Of a DNA stretch of 40,547 nt, positions 31,100 to 40,052 are shown in pieces (within the stretch, counting starts at the first letter, position 1; the number at the start of each line of letters is the position of its first letter). This DNA is from Corynebacterium urealyticum (GTDB taxonomy: Bacteria; Actinomycetota; Actinomycetes; Mycobacteriales; Mycobacteriaceae), in the NCBI GenBank assembly GCA_020741275.1, contig DYZK01000043.1, positions 1-40,547 of the forward strand. Reading direction: 5' to 3'. The notes below the pieces were generated by a model. It saw only the letters and a list, made by a program, of their open reading frames with translations, was not told the DNA's origin and did no database searches. The position numbers were made by a program, and so were the translations under genes.

Positions 31100-34000
31100 T
31101 TCATCGTTGTACTTCATCGGGCCGTTGTACCAGAAGCCCGAGCGGGTCTTCTCTTCGACGTCCACCTCAACCGGACGTGGCTTCTCGCCCGTGGCATCCG
31201 GGAAGGTACGCAGCCGGTCCAGCACGCCCCAGTCCCGCAGCCAGTCGTTTTTAAGGTAGGTCGGCAGCTCCGTGGCCTGTGTGCTCATCTGAACCAGGCC
31301 CACGGAACCGCCACCGGCGTAGTCCATCACCGGGGTGAGGATGCGGCGGGCGGAGTGATCCGGCGAGATGCGGAACTCCGGCACCTCAGCCACGCCTACG
31401 TTGTGGTCGAATGGCCGCTGGCACGGGAACTGGAGAGCCGTGGCCCAGTCCAGCAGCGCCGGAGCCTCGGAACCCACGTAGTCATTCAGCGACTCCAGCT
31501 TCGGGGCGCGGGGCGGTGTCAGCGCCACCCATTCGGAAGGGGTGAGGTTTGTATCCACCGCGACGATGCGGATCTGATCCGCCTCCTCCGGGATCCATTC
31601 CATCGGAATGCGCAGGTTACGCCACTGCGGGGCGGTGCCAATGTCCAGCGGCAGATCCTCGCCCAGCGGTTCGAAGTCCTCCTGGCCCTTGCCGGTCGAC
31701 TTGCCGTATTCCACCTTGACCAGCTGCCCGTACTGGAAGACCTTGTCGGAATCGTAGTGCCCGATGGTACCCGCCGCGCTCAGCGTAATCAGCGGATGAT
31801 CTTCACGGTTCTCCGGCAGGGAGTACCACTTGGTCGTCGTCGAGGCAGAGAACTGCGATCCCTCCTGGAAGGAGCCGACCACCGGCACGCGCTGGGGATC
31901 CAGCTCGAAAGGCAGACGCGCGTATGAACCGTTCACGCCCGGTTTCGGCAGCAGCCCACCGGCGGTGCCGGAATCCTGTCCACCGTCCGCGGCCTCTGCG
32001 CCACCGCTGCGGTCACCGGAGGCTGCGGCGTCGTCGTTCCGGTCGTTGGATGCGGCGTCGGCGGTACCGTCCGTGCCCTCGTTGTTGGTCTGGTTGGCTT
32101 CTCCGCTCAGATTCGTGCCGGTGCTCGGCTGATCGTCGTCCAGCTTCATCGCGGTTTCAACGGAGTTTTGGCTCACGGCATCCTCGCCGCGGCCATCCGG
32201 GTCGATGTGCGCCGGGACACGGTTCGGCATGAAGCCAGTGGAGTCCTCGGTGGTCAGGGAGTCGCCGATCGGGGAGCCATCGGCAACCTTCAGCAGCGAA
32301 TCATTCGTGTCCGTCTCCACAAGGACGTCCTCGGCCAGCTGGCAGCTGTGCCCGGCCAGCGAGACGGCGTTGCCCTTACCGATCGAATACGCCGGCCACT
32401 GCGAGATGAAGCCCTTGCCCATCGACGCGACCGAGAACACCAGTGCCAGCATGGTCAGCGCGCCGATCGGTGCCGCGGTCACCACCGTGACGCGGTACTT
32501 GCGCTTCCCGTTTCGGTTCCTGGAGTCGGCGTCCGCACGGTCAGCGTCGTCCTTGTCGACGTCAGCAGCCTCGCCCGCGGACTGGGCGCGCGCCTTCTGG
32601 GCGTCCGTGCGGTACCCCAGCAGCACACCCCACAGCAGGGTGAGCAGGGCGATGGCCAGCATCACCGTCGAGGCCTCAATGCCGCCGACCTGGATCGTCT
32701 TATCCCACCACGGCACACCGAAGCTGGAGATGTACCACCAGCCATTCGTGCCGGAGAGCGTCAGTGCGAAGAGCATGAGCGTGGTGCCCAGGAAGAGCAC
32801 GCGGTTGCGCGCGGAGCTCGCCGAGAACTGCGAGGCGGCGACCGCCGCGAGTCCGATGAGCGCGGCACCGATTCCCGCGTAGACGCCGAAGTGGTGCGTC
32901 CACTTCGTCGGCGTGAAGACCATGAAGAAGACCGTGCCGAGGATGACCAGAATCAGGCGAATGGTTGGGGCCTTCGCCGCGCCCGGAACACGCCCGTTGC
33001 GCAAGATGGAGGCCACGACTACGCCGAGGCTGAAGATCATCATCAACACGATGAAGCGGCGCGCGAAGGAACCGTCGGTGGACTGCTCCAGCAGGGAGGT
33101 ATAGCGCACGTACTCCTGGTACCAGGACAGCGACGGCCCCCGGTCGGAGCGCACTGCGATGGCCTCGCGCACGGTGCTGAACGTCTGGTCGCCGAACACG
33201 CCAACGAGGATCGCGGTACCCGCGGCGAGGAACGGAGCGATCTGCGCGAGCATCCCGCGGATCACCTTTCCGCGGCTCGCGCCCTTCTCGGCCCCCAGCC
33301 AGGGCAGACGGCGCACCGCGATGCGGATGAGGGCACTCAGGGAGACCAGCACCGCCGCCACGGCCATCAGGCCGGTCGGGCCCGCGCCCAGCGCCAGGGT
33401 GGCTAGCAGCGTACCGAGCGCCGCCGGCAGCAGCCGGTGGGTGGCGATGGCTCGCTCGAAGGAGACCCAGGTCAGCAGCGAGAAGACTGCGATGATCGGC
33501 TCCGGGCGGGTGCCGTTATTGAAGGCGATGAAGAACATCAGGAAGGCTACTGCGGTGGTCCAGTGTGCCACGGCGCGCTGATTGACCTTCACTCCCAGGC
33601 GCGGCAGCACCTCGCGGGAGAGCACCAGCCAGGTCACCGCGGAGGCCAGCAGGGCGGGAAGTCGCATCCACAGAGAGGTGGAGGAGACATTGACCATCAG
33701 TGCCAGCAGGTCGTAGAAGGGCCAGCCGAAGGGGGACTCCGGTACGCCGAACCAGCGGTAATAGTTGGCCATGTAGCCGGACTCGTGGCTGGCCCGGGCC
33801 ATCGTCAGCAGGTAGCCATCGTCGGCGGTATTCGCGCCAATGAAGTACCAGATCAGCAGCACGGCGCCCACGAAGCCGTCCACCCAGCGCGGCTTCCACC
33901 AATCCTTCTGCATCAGGCGGCCGGAGCCGGTGCGGCCGTCCAGCTTGTCGATCTGGTGCAGCGCCCACAGTGCGACGACCATGAAGGCCAGGCCGAGCCA

Positions 34001-34738
34001 CATGACGATATTCTTCAGCAGCGTCGGGGCGCTAGAGAAGCGCGAATCCACCTTGACGTCGGCCTTAAGCCCCGCGTCGGCGGCGGCCTTCGCGTTCTCT
34101 GGGGTGTTCTCGAACTCGGTGTAGATGCCGGTCAGCATCGGGCGGGTGTCGCGGTCGATATCGCCGGAGTACACCGCAGGGTCCAGCTCTTCGCCGTCAG
34201 TTGTGGTGCCGTCCACCCAGACCCGGGTGGCCTCAGCATCCGAGGTGATGCGCAGCAGTGCATCATCGGAGAGTTCTTTGAGATCCTTCTCCTTGAGGGA
34301 GAGGGGCACCACGTTGCGGATAATGACGTCCAGGCCGGAATCGGTGTTGCGGACGAAGAGCCCGCGCAGCGTTTCCTCCTTCGAGCCCTCCGGCACGGTG
34401 GATAGGACGTTGCTCTGGTCGTTGTTGAGCTTGTCGACCTCGGAAAGCGGGATGGAAAGGTCCAGGCTCTCCGGGGAGTAGCTGATCAGGGGTGCGGTGA
34501 CGCTGCGCAGGTCCCCATTCTGCGGCCAGGAAAAGGAGGACTGCTGCTGGTTCACCGGCAGGAACGGGGTGGCGATGAAAAGTAAGAAGCCCAGCAAGCC
34601 GGAAACGATCGCGAGGGTCGTGATCCGACTGCTGGCGCCACTCTTCGGGGCCGAGCTCGCCTGTGGCGGAGGGGCGGAGTTCACCGCGCTTCGGGGCCCT
34701 CGATCTGGCTGTTTATTATTCTGCTGCACCGTAGACAC
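31097..34738 (-). CDS. emb: Arabinosyltransferase Emb (EmbC-like, GT53)
   Basis: A 1213-aa membrane enzyme that extends cell-wall arabinan using decaprenyl-phospho-arabinose; it is the ethambutol target family. A first helix at about 39-60 is followed by an extracytoplasmic jelly-roll region up to about 235, a second helix, and then the GT-C core with the catalytic aspartates D306 and D307 in GANTADDGYLLTM. About a dozen further helices lead to a large C-terminal extracytoplasmic carbohydrate-binding region from about 790. The latter holds an unusual Asp/Asn/Gly/Ser-rich insertion (about 850-935). The start is taken as GTG 34738, with TACAGT 8 nt upstream; an in-frame TTG at 34768 is less likely. 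It lies 54 bases behind aftA on the same strand; a single emb gene fits Corynebacterium rather than Mycobacterium with embCAB. Confidence 0.92.
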   Translation of the reverse strand: MSTVQQNNKQPDRGPRSAVNSAPPPQASSAPKSGASSRITTLAIVSGLLGFLLFIATPFLPVNQQQSSFSWPQNGDLRSVTAPLISYSPESLDLSIPLSEVDKLNNDQSNVLSTVPEGSKEETLRGLFVRNTDSGLDVIIRNVVPLSLKEKDLKELSDDALLRITSDAEATRVWVDGTTTDGEELDPAVYSGDIDRDTRPMLTGIYTEFENTPENAKAAADAGLKADVKVDSRFSSAPTLLKNIVMWLGLAFMVVALWALHQIDKLDGRTGSGRLMQKDWWKPRWVDGFVGAVLLIWYFIGANTADDGYLLTMARASHESGYMANYYRWFGVPESPFGWPFYDLLALMVNVSSTSLWMRLPALLASAVTWLVLSREVLPRLGVKVNQRAVAHWTTAVAFLMFFIAFNNGTRPEPIIAVFSLLTWVSFERAIATHRLLPAALGTLLATLALGAGPTGLMAVAAVLVSLSALIRIAVRRLPWLGAEKGASRGKVIRGMLAQIAPFLAAGTAILVGVFGDQTFSTVREAIAVRSDRGPSLSWYQEYVRYTSLLEQSTDGSFARRFIVLMMIFSLGVVVASILRNGRVPGAAKAPTIRLILVILGTVFFMVFTPTKWTHHFGVYAGIGAALIGLAAVAASQFSASSARNRVLFLGTTLMLFALTLSGTNGWWYISSFGVPWWDKTIQVGGIEASTVMLAIALLTLLWGVLLGYRTDAQKARAQSAGEAADVDKDDADRADADSRNRNGKRKYRVTVVTAAPIGALTMLALVFSVASMGKGFISQWPAYSIGKGNAVSLAGHSCQLAEDVLVETDTNDSLLKVADGSPIGDSLTTEDSTGFMPNRVPAHIDPDGRGEDAVSQNSVETAMKLDDDQPSTGTNLSGEANQTNNEGTDGTADAASNDRNDDAAASGDRSGGAEAADGGQDSGTAGGLLPKPGVNGSYARLPFELDPQRVPVVGSFQEGSQFSASTTTKWYSLPENREDHPLITLSAAGTIGHYDSDKVFQYGQLVKVEYGKSTGKGQEDFEPLGEDLPLDIGTAPQWRNLRIPMEWIPEEADQIRIVAVDTNLTPSEWVALTPPRAPKLESLNDYVGSEAPALLDWATALQFPCQRPFDHNVGVAEVPEFRISPDHSARRILTPVMDYAGGGSVGLVQMSTQATELPTYLKNDWLRDWGVLDRLRTFPDATGEKPRPVEVDVEEKTRSGFWYNGPMKYNDE

Positions 34739-34792
34739 GGCTAATAACTGTACGTTACCGCCAGTCAAATGTGGACTAGTACGCGCGTGGCC

Positions 34793-36793
34793 TTAGTTAC
34801 GCACTGCGACAGCGAAAGGCCCGATTTGCGTGACATCCCAGTGCTCCTGGAACGCGCTCGCCGGGAAGTGGACGGTGCGGAAACGGACGTTCGGCTGGTT
34901 CGGGTAGATGTCATCCGCGATGAGGTAGGAGAACTCCGCGTCCTCCATCGGGGTGGCGTCGCTTCCCGCTGGGCCGCCTTCTTCGGCCGGCACTTCGCCA
35001 CGGAGGACGAGCGCGTCCGGTGCGGTCCAGCCTTCTTCCTCGGCTGCCCGATCCATCGCAGCCACCAGCTCATCGGGGTCGGTGATCTGTGTCCAGGATT
35101 CGATCGCCTCGTTGCGCCGCTCGAATTCTCCAAGCGGGTTGGCGTAGTGGGCAGTTATCGCCTGGTACGCGTGATAGGGGTAGAAGCTCATGAAATGCTG
35201 CTCATCGGTGAGGATGGTCGATCCGGACCGCTTGCCCAGTTTTTCGACGAGGTGCTCGTCGATCTCGGCGTAGTAGACGGTGGCGTCCGCAGGCATGCGG
35301 TCCCCACGCGCGGCGTTGCCGTCGGCGTCGGTGTAGGCGGTATCGATCTTCTTTTCGTGGTTCATCGGAATATCGATCGCGTAGTAGAGCGTTCCGAATG
35401 CCAGGATTGCGGCGAAGACGCGCGTCACACCCCTCGACTTCGCGGGGTCTACGGTCGCCGGGTAGAACTTCGGCATTCCCACGCCCCGCAGGTCGATGAT
35501 CGCCAGCGCGCCGGCCACGGCGAACAGCAGCGCGATCGGCAGCGCTACGCGGAATCCCAGCAGGGTCGTGCCGAGCAGCGGCATGGCCATGGAGGCGACC
35601 GCCCAACCGTAGGCGGTGAGGATGCCGACCAGAAGGGCGCGGGCGTCGTCCTGACGGTGGCGGGCGACCAGCCAGACTAGGCCGATCAGAGCGAGAACAC
35701 CGAGCGCGGAAACATTGAAGAAGGGCATCATCAGTTCGGTGCCATCTTTGGGGAGGTAGTGCTGCGCCTTGCCGGTCGGGCCGTGCGGCTGGGTCAGCAG
35801 CGCGCGCAGGTAGGGTAGCCAGCCGAGCAGCGCGATGAGGATCGAACCGATGCCCATGGCCAGCAGCTTCAGGAGTGGACGGATACCCTTCTCTCGGATC
35901 GCTGCGGCGAGAGCCATGACCACCACCGAGAGCGCTGATAGGGCGGTGAACAGCGTGTAGAGGTTGGCCGAAAGTCCCAGGTAGACCATGACGCCAAACA
36001 GCGCCCAGCGGGAGCCCAGCAGCGCGTGGCGGGTCATCACCATCGCTGCTGGCATACCCACCGCGACGATGGCGGCATAGGGCTCCTCCGGTGCCACGTG
36101 CAGGGTTGCCACCGCCGTGACTAGCGCAACCGTCGCGCCCGAGGCCAGCGAGCCGGTGAGGTGGCGCCACAGGGGAACGAGCATGGAAAAAGCCGCGGCC
36201 AGGGTCATCAACGCCCACGGCTGGTAGGCGGCCCAGCCCGCCAACCCGGTTATGCGGGCGAAGAGGCCACCGGTGAAGAACCACAGGCCAGGGTAGAAGC
36301 TCGGCATGTCAGGGTAGGCCATGTCCACCCAGCCCGGGGTGTCCGTCAGGCGGGTCAGGAACTGGGTTCGGAACGCCTGGTCGACGCTCACGCCATCCAG
36401 GTACAGGCTGGTGGCGGCCAGCGGGATACCGATGCTGGTGATCACCAGGCCGGCCGGAGCCAGGTAGAGCAGCACGCCGAGAACGCGGCGCTGCCAGTTC
36501 GACCAGCTGGGGCGAGGGTGGAGCACGTAGTACACCGACGCCGCGGCAAAGAGGATCACGAGCACGGAGCCGACGCTGCTCAGTGCCTTGAGCGCGTAAC
36601 TGGTGTTGTATGCCGGAAGGCTCGGCCTGGACATGATGAACCAGGCCGCGACCGTCGCCACTGCCGCAACTGCGCCCGTGGCCAGCATGTGCACGATTGT
36701 GCGTAGCGGGCTCAGGGCATCGGGCTGCGTTTCCGCAGTGCTGAATCCAGTGACGGAGGCTTGTTGGTGCTCGACGGTCGTTCCGGTGTGCAT
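34793..36793 (-). CDS. aftA: Galactan 5-O-arabinofuranosyltransferase AftA
   Basis: A 666-aa polytopic glycosyltransferase that adds the first arabinofuranose to the galactan of arabinogalactan, priming the chain for Emb. About eleven hydrophobic helices fill residues 30-430; a soluble C-terminal domain of about 190 residues would lie outside the membrane. The loop with SVDQAFRTQFLTRLTDTPG and YPDMPSFYPGLWFF resembles the conserved acidic loop of this GT-C family. The start ATG 36793 (MHTGTTVEH) has TTTGAT 6 nt upstream, a weak leaderless -10; an in-frame ATG at 36811 would lie inside that element. Its position directly before emb supports the identification. The dprE1/dprE2 genes that normally stand upstream in this locus are not present here. 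Confidence 0.9.
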   Translation of the reverse strand: MHTGTTVEHQQASVTGFSTAETQPDALSPLRTIVHMLATGAVAAVATVAAWFIMSRPSLPAYNTSYALKALSSVGSVLVILFAAASVYYVLHPRPSWSNWQRRVLGVLLYLAPAGLVITSIGIPLAATSLYLDGVSVDQAFRTQFLTRLTDTPGWVDMAYPDMPSFYPGLWFFTGGLFARITGLAGWAAYQPWALMTLAAAFSMLVPLWRHLTGSLASGATVALVTAVATLHVAPEEPYAAIVAVGMPAAMVMTRHALLGSRWALFGVMVYLGLSANLYTLFTALSALSVVVMALAAAIREKGIRPLLKLLAMGIGSILIALLGWLPYLRALLTQPHGPTGKAQHYLPKDGTELMMPFFNVSALGVLALIGLVWLVARHRQDDARALLVGILTAYGWAVASMAMPLLGTTLLGFRVALPIALLFAVAGALAIIDLRGVGMPKFYPATVDPAKSRGVTRVFAAILAFGTLYYAIDIPMNHEKKIDTAYTDADGNAARGDRMPADATVYYAEIDEHLVEKLGKRSGSTILTDEQHFMSFYPYHAYQAITAHYANPLGEFERRNEAIESWTQITDPDELVAAMDRAAEEEGWTAPDALVLRGEVPAEEGGPAGSDATPMEDAEFSYLIADDIYPNQPNVRFRTVHFPASAFQEHWDVTQIGPFAVAVRN

Positions 36794-36829
36794 GCGTATA
36801 TCAAAACACATGCATGCCGAAGGTCGGTT

Positions 36830-38293
36830 TTAAGCGCGCGGGCCGCGGAGCATGATGCCGCGGATACCGCTGTGGAAACCATCGCGCAGTCCGACGCGCT
36901 GGGCCTCCGTCAGGGTGTACTCGTGGAGGGTATCGCAGGCGAACTGCAGGAGCGGTCGGTCGATCTCCGGGGGAAGACCGCCACCCGAAAGCAGGTGGGC
37001 GTTATCCTTCTGGGCCTCGCTTGCGGCGTTATCGAACCACCAGACGGCGTACTGCTGGCCGATGTCGTAGGGGTTCTGCTCGCCCGCGGACGCCCAGACC
37101 TCGTTCGGGAGGGGGACGTAGCGGGAGCGCAGCTTGCGGTGGCGGGCCATCATGGACGGGTTCGGCTTGGGCTTCGGTGCTGGTTCCGGGGTTGCGTTGT
37201 TGGCCGTGGCCTCCCCTTCTGCCTGGGACTGTGCTGCCTCGCCCTGCTCGGCCGTGGTGTCCGGTGCCGCATTGGTCGGCGCGGTGCGCTCCTGAGCGGC
37301 GACGGTGTTGGGGGTCGGTTGCGCCGTTGTTTCGGCGGCGGGCTCGGTTGTTGCCGATTCAGTGGAGACGGCAGGCGCTGGGCCTGGCTTCGGCCTGGAC
37401 TTTGGCGCCGACTTTGGTGCGGCAGGGTGCGCTGCAGTGGCAGCTTGCGCTGCGCGTGCGGGATCTTCCTTGGTTGGTGCGGGTTCGGTCGCAGCCTGCT
37501 CAGACGCTGCTGCCGAGGCCGGCTTCGCGGCAGTGTCGGACGGCGCGGTCTCCCCGGGGGCGTTGTTGTCCGTTTCTGCCGTGGTCTTGGTGGTCCGTTT
37601 GCTGCGCTCCATATCCGGAATGACGCTCGGTCCGGACTCTTCGGGCTCTTCCGCATCGCCGAGGGGCTTGAAGTCCGGGCAGGGGCTATCCTCGCCCTGC
37701 GTCTCGCCTGGCAGAGGGGTGGCGCTGGCATTGGCGGGCAGCGGTCCCTCCAGGATCTGCAGTCGCATCGTGTCGCGGAAATCCTCGCGAGGATCGAGGA
37801 TCGTGGTGGTGTCGCAGGCAAAGCGCAGCTGGGAGGACATGGAGTCCCAGCCGAAGCCATAGAGGTGCACGCGAATGCCTGCATTCACCGCCTCCTCCAC
37901 GCCGGGCAGCATGTCCGCGTCGCCGGAGACGAGGACGATATCCGAGACGTTGCCGCGGACGGCGGCGAGCACCATATCCGCGACGAGGCGGGTGTCCACT
38001 GCCTTTTGCGTGCGGCGGTCTCCCCACTCAATGAGTTGGCCACTGCGTAGCTGCACGCCAGGTTCGCTGCGCAGGGAACGCTGGTAGCGGTGTGGTCCGG
38101 ACTCCGGGATGCCGTCGTACCAAAATTGTCGATGGATGGGTTGTTTGAGCTGGTCTTGGGCGATACGGCCCAAGGTACATACGACCTCCGGAAGGTCGAT
38201 TTCTAATTGCGCGCGGGCGCCGGTTTCCCAGGAGTTATAGAAGCTGGCTAGGAGATAAGAGGTATCGACGAAGATCTGCGTTCGTTCGAGCAT
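36830..38293 (-). CDS. NYN-domain protein with long disordered linker
   Basis: A 487-aa protein. Residues 1-170 form a NYN (PIN-like, LabA/DUF88) domain with D10 in IFVDTSYLL, D100 and D106 in KAVDTRLVADM, and D125/D127 in VSGDADMLP, the acidic set of a metal-dependent RNase. Residues about 190-385 are Ala/Pro/Thr/Glu-rich and probably unstructured. A basic segment (MARHRKLRSRYVPLP) leads to a C-terminal domain of about 105 residues with YAVWWFDNA and LPPEIDRPLLQFACDTL, which I do not recognise as a named domain. Such proteins are thought to process RNA. No ribosome site is evident upstream of the ATG at 38293. It lies 36 bases upstream of aftA on the same strand and may be co-transcribed with it. 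Confidence 0.82.
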   Translation of the reverse strand: MLERTQIFVDTSYLLASFYNSWETGARAQLEIDLPEVVCTLGRIAQDQLKQPIHRQFWYDGIPESGPHRYQRSLRSEPGVQLRSGQLIEWGDRRTQKAVDTRLVADMVLAAVRGNVSDIVLVSGDADMLPGVEEAVNAGIRVHLYGFGWDSMSSQLRFACDTTTILDPREDFRDTMRLQILEGPLPANASATPLPGETQGEDSPCPDFKPLGDAEEPEESGPSVIPDMERSKRTTKTTAETDNNAPGETAPSDTAAKPASAAASEQAATEPAPTKEDPARAAQAATAAHPAAPKSAPKSRPKPGPAPAVSTESATTEPAAETTAQPTPNTVAAQERTAPTNAAPDTTAEQGEAAQSQAEGEATANNATPEPAPKPKPNPSMMARHRKLRSRYVPLPNEVWASAGEQNPYDIGQQYAVWWFDNAASEAQKDNAHLLSGGGLPPEIDRPLLQFACDTLHEYTLTEAQRVGLRDGFHSGIRGIMLRGPRA

Positions 38294-38538
38294 GATTGGT
38301 CGGTTGTCCGTTTCTTTAGTTCACATTTTTTCAGTGCTATTACATTGCGCACTGTACTTCTTGAGCGCCCCTGCGCGTGGCGCTTCCCCTCTAGTGTGCA
38401 TCAAAGAGTTGTTTTATGGTTGGTTGCACAAGTAACTAACCAACTAGGTGGCTCAGAGGGTTAAGCCGCGACCTGGTCGGACGGTGAACGTCAACGAAGC
38501 CCCATCGAGGGGAGAGAACACGAGCAAAGAGAGGTGCC
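38294..38538. promoter_or_regulatory. Divergent control region of the NYN gene and the GntR-ABC operon
   Basis: This 245-base gap is AT-rich in its left half. It contains an inverted repeat GTTGGTT (38419-38425) and AACCAAC (38438-38444) with a 12-base spacer, a likely operator for the adjacent YtrA-type GntR repressor because such regulators bind palindromes in their own promoter. TTGCAC overlaps the left arm as a possible -35, but no convincing -10 could be placed. GAGAGG at 38528-38533 is the ribosome site of the regulator gene. Confidence 0.45.
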
Positions 38539-38913
38539 ATGGAGGAAGCCACCACGCCGCTGTTTCAGCAAGTGGCCGAGCTCGTGGCTGATGCCATTGT
38601 GGACGGCTCCCTGCCAGAGGGGGAGCGGGCACCGTCGACGAACGAGCTCGCTGCCTTCCATGCGATCAACCCGGCTACTGCCCGCAAAGGCTTGAGCTTG
38701 CTGGTGGATGCCGGGGTGCTTCAGAAACAGCGAGGTATTGGCATGTTCGTCACTGAGGGCGCGCGGGAGAAGGTCATCGCGCAACGCAAGGAGGCCTTCG
38801 CCGGCCGTTACCTGGTGCCGCTGGTCGACGAGGCCGCGAAACTGGATATGACAGCCAGCGAGCTTCGCGAGCTGCTGGGCAGCGTCGCTGAAAGCCGGGG
38901 GCTCTATGACTGA
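38539..38913 (+). CDS. GntR family transcriptional regulator, YtrA subfamily
   Basis: A 124-aa protein. Residues 5-75 are a GntR winged helix-turn-helix: PLFQQVAELVADAIVDGSL, PSTNELAAFHAINPATARKG, and GVLQKQRGIGMFVTEGA for the wing. The short C-terminal tail of about 50 residues, helical and without a ligand-binding domain, places it in the YtrA subfamily, which usually represses an adjacent ABC transporter operon. GAGAGG about 5 bases upstream supports ATG 38539. It precedes the ABC ATPase gene by 167 bases. The ligand or signal is unknown; cell-wall antibiotics are common signals for this subfamily. Confidence 0.88.
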   Translation: MEEATTPLFQQVAELVADAIVDGSLPEGERAPSTNELAAFHAINPATARKGLSLLVDAGVLQKQRGIGMFVTEGAREKVIAQRKEAFAGRYLVPLVDEAAKLDMTASELRELLGSVAESRGLYD

Positions 38914-39031
38914 CCCCAACAACGCACCGAAGCCCGCGCCCCGCGGGTTACTCCAGCCGCCAATGCAGAGCACCGGAGAGCAGGCAAAACACTGCCCTTC
39001 GAGAGGCAACCAGCCCAGAGCATCACGCTAG
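38906..39031 (+). CDS. Possible 41-aa ORF overlapping the GntR gene
   Basis: ATG 38906 overlaps the last 8 bases of the regulator gene in another frame, and the ORF runs 41 codons to TAG 39031 (start MTDPNNAPKPAP). It is Pro/Gln/Arg-rich, has no recognisable motif and no good ribosome site. It fills most of the gap between the regulator and the ATPase. It may be a coupled small protein or just open frame. Confidence 0.2.
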   Translation: MTDPNNAPKPAPRGLLQPPMQSTGEQAKHCPSRGNQPRASR

Positions 39032-39080
39032 ACCGCTAAGTCGACGCACCACGCGTCCCACCACACAGGAAGGCACAACA

Positions 39081-40052
39081 ATGAACCACCTGAAAGAAAG
39101 CGTTGGAACGAGCGTCCCGCCCCGGGCTACACCCAGCATCGAACTATCGGAGCTGACGGTCAGCTTCGGCAAGAAAACCCACCCGGCCGTCGACGGCATC
39201 AGCCTGCAGATCCCGGGCGGCCAGGTCTACGGACTGATCGGACGGAACGGAGCGGGGAAGACCACCCTGCTCCGGGCTATCGCGCAGCAGCTGAACAGCT
39301 CCGGCACGGTGACCCTGGACGGTCAGCCCATCCGCGATAACGAGTGGGCGCTGGAGCGCATCATTCTCGCCGGCCCGGATGCCGTGTGGCCGCAAGACCT
39401 CCCAGTGCGTAGCGTGCTGAGGATCGCGGAACTTCGGTGGCCGACCTGGGATCAGGCCTTCGCGGAGGAGATGATCCAGGCTTTCCGCATTGACACCAGC
39501 AAGCGGCTGCGCGCGATCTCCCGCGGATAGCGTTCGGCGGTGAGCATCATCCTTGGTCTGGCGGCACAGTGCCCGATCACCTTGCTGGATGAGCCTTATC
39601 TTGGCCTCGACGTGCAGAGTCGCGAGGCCTTCTACCAATTCCTCATGGCCGACCTGGAGCGCAATCCCCGCACGGTTATTCTGTCCACCCACCACCTCGG
39701 GGACGTTTCGCGCCTGCTGGACGAGGTGATCATCATCGACGAGGGTAAGCTCCTGGAATTCGGCCCCCTCGAGACCGTTTCCGGCCGCATCCACCTGGTC
39801 TCCGGTCCCAGCCAGGCGGTGGCCGCCTTCCTTGACCAGTGGGCTGCTTCCTTGTCGGTCCCTCCTTCTTCCTTCTTTATTAAGGACGTCACGAGCACCG
39901 GTTTGCGCAGGTTGACCCTCAGCTATGACCCCGAAGCCCCAGAGGCAGCGGCGGCGGAGGCGGCAGCGCAACGCGCAGGCGTCCAGCTGAAGGCCGCGGA
40001 CTTGGAGCAGGCGGTGCTCGCGCTGACCGGAAAGGGGGCCGGCGATGAGTAA
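39081..40052 (+). pseudogene. ABC transporter ATP-binding protein interrupted by an in-frame amber codon
   Basis: The full frame would code 323 residues. The first 149 carry Walker A (GLIGRNGAGKTTLLRAI), the next part after TAG 39528-39530 carries RSAVSIILGLA, Walker B (CPITLLDEPYLGLD) and the H-loop (VILSTHHLGD). The frame is unchanged across the stop, and the TAG sits in the ABC signature: ISRG-stop-RSA, where relatives have SRGQRSA. A C-to-T change at 39528 turning CAG into TAG explains it. GGAAGG about 8 bases before ATG 39081 is a good ribosome site. A restart at GTG 39540 would lack Walker A and a ribosome site. The protein would energise the permease encoded next. Either the gene is newly inactivated, the stop is read through, or the base is a sequencing error. 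Confidence 0.85.

Noticed and set aside
32168..33406. Plus-strand frame of about 410 codons opposite emb
   Set aside because: Antisense frame within a certain Emb gene, with low-complexity charged composition.
39500..39560. Frameshift in the ABC ATPase gene
   Set aside because: The reading frame is the same before and after the break, so it is a nonsense codon and not an insertion or deletion.
39540..40052. Second half of the ABC ATPase as an independent gene
   Set aside because: It has no Walker A and no ribosome site, and it is in the same frame as the first half. It is the rest of one interrupted gene.
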